10,413 bases of DNA, from positions 1 through 10,413 of the forward strand of contig JALQVQ010000121.1 in the NCBI GenBank assembly GCA_023260315.1. The letters run 5' to 3'. A program made the position numbers and the translations under genes. Below, piece after piece: positions 7,962 to 10,413 of the stretch (position 1 is the first letter of the stretch; every line of letters begins with the position of its first letter). The notes beneath the pieces are model-generated. The model was given only the letters and a program-made list of their open reading frames with translations. It had not been told where the DNA came from and searched no databases. The stretch is from Burkholderiaceae bacterium. Lineage in GTDB: Bacteria; Pseudomonadota; Gammaproteobacteria; Burkholderiales; Burkholderiaceae_C.

Positions 7962-9191
7962 ATGGGTATGAAAGTTTCGACCCAATCCCTGAGCGCGGCG
8001 CAAATCCTGATCTGCGGTGCCACCATCGTGACCCTTTCTATGGGCGTGCGTCACGGCTTTGGCTTATGGCTACAACCCATCACCCAAGCGCAAGAGTGGA
8101 ACCGCGAGACGTACTCTTTGGCCATGGCGATTCAGAATCTGTCATGGGGTTTCTTCGGTATCTTTGCGGGCATGGCCGCGGACCGTTTTGGCGCTTTCCG
8201 CGTCTTGATGGGTGGTGCCTTGCTGTACGCGCTGGGCCTGTTCGGCATGGCGACCGCGTCCACCCCCTTCCTGTTTTCATTGACGGCAGGCGTGTTGATC
8301 GGTGCGGCACAGGCGGGCACGACATACGCCGTGATCTACGGTGTCATTGGCCGCAACATATCCGCCGACAAGCGATCGTGGGCAATGGGTGTTGCCGCCG
8401 CAGCCGGCTCATTCGGGCAGTTTTTAATGGTGCCAATCGAAGGCCAATTGATCTACCAATTTGGCTGGCAGAACGCCCTGATCATGCTGTCTATCGCCGT
8501 CTTACTGATCCTGCCGCTGGCTTACGGCCTGCGGGAGCCCGCCTTCAGGGGCGGCGCCGCACCCGTGCGGGAACAAACGATTCTGCAGGCCCTGCGGGAA
8601 GCTGCCCGTTACCCCAGTTTTCAATTGCTCATGGCGGGCTATTTTGTTTGTGGCTTTCAAGTGGTGTTCATTGGTGTTCACATGCCCAGCTACCTGCGAG
8701 ACCATGACTTCCCACCACACGTGGCCAGTTATGCGCTGGCGCTGATTGGCCTGTTCAACGTGGTGGGCACATATGCTGCCGGCGTACTGGGCCAAAAGCT
8801 CGCAAAACGCAAAATTCTTGCCGCCATTTATATGGGACGCGCGGTGGTCATATCGGTGTTTCTCGCGGCACCACTGACGCCCACCAGCGTCTACATCTTC
8901 TCCGCGGTCATGGGCGTGCTGTGGCTCTCGACGGTCCCGCCAACCAACGCGATCGTGGCGGGTATTTTTGGCGTACAACACCTGAGTATGCTGGGCGGGT
9001 TTGTTTTCTTTTCGCACCAAATCGGTAGCTTCTTGGGGGTCTGGCTGGGTGGCTTCTTGTACGACGCGACGGGTAACTATGACGTGGTGTGGGGCATCGC
9101 TATTGCCTTGGGCATCGCGGCCGCTCTCCTGAACCTGCCCATCAAAGAAAACAGCATCACACGCGCACCGGCCGCCGCCAGCGCAGCCTGA
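7962..9191 (+). CDS. Major facilitator superfamily transporter
   Basis: This is a 409-residue inner-membrane protein with about twelve hydrophobic segments. The first covers residues 14-37, and a central cytoplasmic loop at about 190-218 separates the two halves. After the second segment the sequence GMAADRFGAFR (70-80) is the MFS motif A (G-x3-D-R-x-G). The segment starting GVRHGFGLWLQPI near residue 28 resembles a large group of uncharacterised Burkholderiales MFS proteins related to the monocarboxylate/oxalate-formate type carriers. The substrate cannot be assigned. The C-terminal tail is short and Ala-rich. Two in-frame ATGs (7962 and 7968) are possible starts, and neither has a Shine-Dalgarno sequence. 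The next gene begins 4 bases after the stop, so the transporter probably heads a small operon with the membrane peptide and the methyltransferase. Confidence 0.92.
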   Translation: MGMKVSTQSLSAAQILICGATIVTLSMGVRHGFGLWLQPITQAQEWNRETYSLAMAIQNLSWGFFGIFAGMAADRFGAFRVLMGGALLYALGLFGMATASTPFLFSLTAGVLIGAAQAGTTYAVIYGVIGRNISADKRSWAMGVAAAAGSFGQFLMVPIEGQLIYQFGWQNALIMLSIAVLLILPLAYGLREPAFRGGAAPVREQTILQALREAARYPSFQLLMAGYFVCGFQVVFIGVHMPSYLRDHDFPPHVASYALALIGLFNVVGTYAAGVLGQKLAKRKILAAIYMGRAVVISVFLAAPLTPTSVYIFSAVMGVLWLSTVPPTNAIVAGIFGVQHLSMLGGFVFFSHQIGSFLGVWLGGFLYDATGNYDVVWGIAIALGIAAALLNLPIKENSITRAPAAASAA

Positions 9192-9195
9192 GCAT

Positions 9196-9324
9196 ATGAC
9201 CACACGCCTCAAAAAAGCATCGGTCTGGGCGTCCATAGCCGCCGCTCTGGGCGCTGTGTTTGCCCTTTACCGCGACCCAATGCTGATGGTGACCCTTGCA
9301 GACCAGCTGTGGAGTTGCTTTTAA
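9196..9324 (+). CDS. 42-residue single-span membrane peptide
   Basis: A short frame begins 4 bases after the transporter stop and ends exactly where the methyltransferase ATG begins (TAA at 9322-9324, ATG at 9325). The product starts MTTRLKKASVW. It then has one hydrophobic stretch (about residues 10-25, ASIAAALGAVFALY) and an amphipathic end with DQLWSCF at the C-terminus. A basic N-terminus followed by one hydrophobic span suggests an inner-membrane peptide with its N-terminus in the cytoplasm. I believe similar tiny proteins ending in LW-CF occur ahead of the methyltransferase-dapA pair in related genomes, but I cannot check that here. The tight spacing on both sides supports real, coupled translation. 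The function is unknown. Confidence 0.68.
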   Translation: MTTRLKKASVWASIAAALGAVFALYRDPMLMVTLADQLWSCF

Positions 9325-9912
9325 ATGACCGCACAATCACATGGCTGGGGTGCGATTGCCCCCTGGGTTGCGCGCTGGGCGCATCTCGTGCCCTCAAACG
9401 GCCACGTGTTGGACGTCGCCAGTGGTGCAGGCCGTCACAGCCTTTACTTCGCCGCACAGGGCCATCCTGTCACGGCCGTCGACCGCGATGCCGACGCATT
9501 GATCAGCCTGCAAGCACGCCACGCCGCACTACCCCAGCCAGCCGGTCGCCTGCAAACGCTTTGCGCTGACATTGAAAATGCGCCGTGGCCACTGTCTGAA
9601 ACCTTCGATGCCATCGTCATGACCAACTACCTTTGGCGCCCGCTGTGGCCCGCGCTGCGCTCGGCCCTGGCTCCCGGGGGTGTCTTGGTGATGGAAACGT
9701 TCGCGCTGGGGCAAGAGACCATTGGCAAACCCAGCCGCCCCGCTTTCTTGCTCGCCCCGGGGGAAGCGCTCCAGTTGGCCGGTGACCTCAGAGTCGTCGC
9801 CTATGAGGATGGGTTTGAGCCGCCATCCGAGGCAAATCCAACGGGGCGCTACGTCCAACGATTAACAGCGACAAGCCCCGGCACACCGTCTTCCCCACTG
9901 GGTAGAATGTGA
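9325..9912 (+). CDS. Class I SAM-dependent methyltransferase
   Basis: A 195-residue cytoplasmic protein with a Rossmann-type methyltransferase core. Motif I is [13 protein letters not shown] (27-39), the SAM-binding glycine loop. The acidic end of strand beta-2 is AVDRDADAL (51-59, Asp53 expected to hold the ribose). [10 protein letters not shown] (81-90) and [14 protein letters not shown] (94-107) form motifs II-III, and [13 protein letters not shown] (115-127) is the strand beta-5 region. The layout resembles TehB-like and other small-molecule methyltransferases, but the acceptor is unknown. A GGAG at 9311-9314 gives a well-spaced ribosome-binding site. The gene follows the 42-residue peptide with no gap and runs up to dapA. 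The last 15 or so residues are Pro/Ser-rich and lie outside the fold. A possible dapA promoter lies at its 3' end. Confidence 0.86.
   Translation: MTAQSHGWGAIAPWVARWAHLVPSNGHVLDVASGAGRHSLYFAAQGHPVTAVDRDADALISLQARHAALPQPAGRLQTLCADIENAPWPLSETFDAIVMTNYLWRPLWPALRSALAPGGVLVMETFALGQETIGKPSRPAFLLAPGEALQLAGDLRVVAYEDGFEPPSEANPTGRYVQRLTATSPGTPSSPLGRM
9903..9908 (+). promoter_or_regulatory. Candidate -10 element for dapA
   Basis: TAGAAT matches the TATAAT consensus at five of six bases and is preceded by GGG. It lies 33 bases before the dapA ATG at 9942, which would leave a leader of about 25 bases. It sits inside the last codons of the methyltransferase gene. No good -35 hexamer is seen at 16-18 bases upstream, so this is tentative. 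Confidence 0.3.
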
Positions 9913-9941
9913 GCTTTACCAAAACCGACCAAGTTGATCCC

Positions 9942-10259
9942 ATGCAAATGATTACCGGCAGCATCGTTGCACTCATTACCCCCATGCGTCCCGATGGCGC
10001 TGTTGACTACGATGGCCTGCGCAAGCTGATCGACTGGCACATTGAGCAAGGCACGAACTGCATCGGTGCCGTCGGTACCACCGGTGAGTCCCCAACGGTA
10101 ACCGTGGAAGAGCACTGCGAAATCATTCGCGTCTCGGTCGAGCAAGCGCGTGGGCGTGTTCCCATCATGGCCGGCTGTGGTGCAAACTCCACCGCCGAAG
10201 CCATCGAGCTCGCCAAATACGCGAAAGCCGTTGGTGCAGACTGCCAACTGCATTGCTGA
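9942..10259 (+). CDS. dapA: 4-hydroxy-tetrahydrodipicolinate synthase, 3'-truncated
   Basis: DapA condenses pyruvate with aspartate semialdehyde, the first committed step to diaminopimelate and lysine. From the ATG at 9942 the first 103 residues are typical: [13 protein letters not shown], the pyruvate-site GTTGES (45-50), MAGCGANST (76-84) and [15 protein letters not shown] (89-103). At that point family members continue into a VVPYYNKP-like block. Here the frame instead reads HC and stops at 10257-10259. Only about a third of the usual 290 residues remains, without the catalytic Tyr or the Schiff-base Lys, so this copy cannot work as written. A GTG at 9909 overlapping the methyltransferase stop is also in frame, but homologues start near the ATG. 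The break is probably a join artefact near 10250, not a natural pseudogene. Confidence 0.92.
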   Translation: MQMITGSIVALITPMRPDGAVDYDGLRKLIDWHIEQGTNCIGAVGTTGESPTVTVEEHCEIIRVSVEQARGRVPIMAGCGANSTAEAIELAKYAKAVGADCQLHC

Positions 10260-10413
10260 TCCTGCTCGGCGCGACAGCCCTCCCGCTCGCCGCCCAACAG
10301 GACAAATCGCCCACTGGCGAAGCAACCACCCCGAAAGGGCAGAACGGCTTCCCCAACCAGGAGGCTATAATTTCACCGTATAAGCCTTTGTCAGGTATTT
10401 GGCTTATCCGTCT
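10241..10413 (+). CDS. Unidentified open frame with signal-peptide-like start, joined to dapA
   Basis: In the frame starting CTG at 10241 the sequence stays open to the window edge. It begins [20 protein letters not shown], a classic signal-peptide hydrophobic core ending in an Ala-x-Ala-like signal peptidase I site. A polar stretch follows ([20 protein letters not shown]). The true start codon would have lain upstream of the join and is absent. I do not recognise the gene. It is not BamC, the lipoprotein usually encoded after dapA in this group, because no lipobox Cys is present. The last 50 or so bases are more A/T-rich and may be non-coding. The call rests on the signal-peptide look and the open frame alone. 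Confidence 0.35.
   Translation, partial: MPTALLILLGATALPLAAQQDKSPTGEATTPKGQNGFPNQEAIISPYKPLSGIWLIR
10380..10407. repeat. Inverted repeat at the right edge
   Basis: ATAAGCC (10380-10386) and GGCTTAT (10401-10407) are perfect 7-base inverted arms around a 14-base loop. TATAAT, a perfect -10 consensus hexamer, lies just upstream at 10366-10371, but no good -35 is seen. It could be a leader hairpin or chance symmetry. It lies in the foreign segment beyond the dapA junction. Confidence 0.25.

Noticed and set aside
8066..8707. A 213-codon plus-strand frame overlapping the MFS gene in another frame
   Set aside because: It is the Arg/Gly/His-rich out-of-frame reading of the transporter gene, with no support of its own.
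8502..9236. A 244-codon minus-strand frame opposite the MFS transporter
   Set aside because: The product is rich in His, Gln and Arg with no domain, while the plus strand encodes a clear twelve-span transporter.
1..10413. tRNA, rRNA, CRISPR, insertion sequence or phage elements
   Set aside because: I looked for clover-leaf T-loop signatures, regularly spaced direct repeats, transposase-like proteins and terminal inverted repeats and found none that hold up.

Overview
The window looks like a housekeeping stretch of a betaproteobacterial chromosome, most likely order Burkholderiales and probably Comamonadaceae-like. The reasons are the protein sequences of ParC, ParE, DapA and the class I PHA synthase, the pgeF-phaC neighbourhood, and a coding GC of roughly 60% by eye. 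No rRNA, tRNA, CRISPR array, insertion sequence or phage gene is visible.

Layout, left to right. Positions 122-1696 (minus) hold most of phaC, a class I polyhydroxyalkanoate synthase. Its C-terminus is replaced, in frame, by an AT-rich C-terminal piece of a GDP-L-fucose synthase (1-121). A divergent small membrane-protein gene (1731-1988, plus) sits between phaC and pgeF (2031-2843, minus; YfiH/laccase-domain peptidoglycan-editing factor). A zinc-ribbon Nudix hydrolase (2935-3504, plus) faces parC and overlaps it by 4 bases at the stop codons. parC (3501-5852) and parE (5852-7843), both minus, form a tight topoisomerase IV operon with a one-base stop/start overlap. A 118-base divergent region (7844-7961) carries two perfect inverted repeats. 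It separates parE from a plus-strand cluster: an MFS transporter (7962-9191), a 42-residue membrane peptide (9196-9324), a SAM-dependent methyltransferase (9325-9912), and the first third of dapA (from 9942).

Both ends are broken in the same way. On the left, phaC turns into a fucose-synthase fragment at about 122-130. On the right, dapA stops matching its family after residue 103 (about position 10250) and runs into an unrelated open frame that looks like a secretory signal peptide. Neither hybrid makes biological sense as a fusion, and no mobile element marks either join. The simplest reading is that these are chimeric contig ends (assembly or amplification artefacts). A real rearrangement is less likely but cannot be excluded from the sequence alone.

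Functionally the interior is ordinary: chromosome decatenation (parCE), carbon storage (phaC), peptidoglycan quality control (pgeF), nucleotide-type pyrophosphate hydrolysis (Nudix), lysine/diaminopimelate synthesis (dapA) and a transporter. I see no convincing new multi-gene system. The points most worth a second look are the two junctions, the Gln at the ParC Ser80 position, the inverted repeats between parE and the transporter, and the two small membrane-protein genes.
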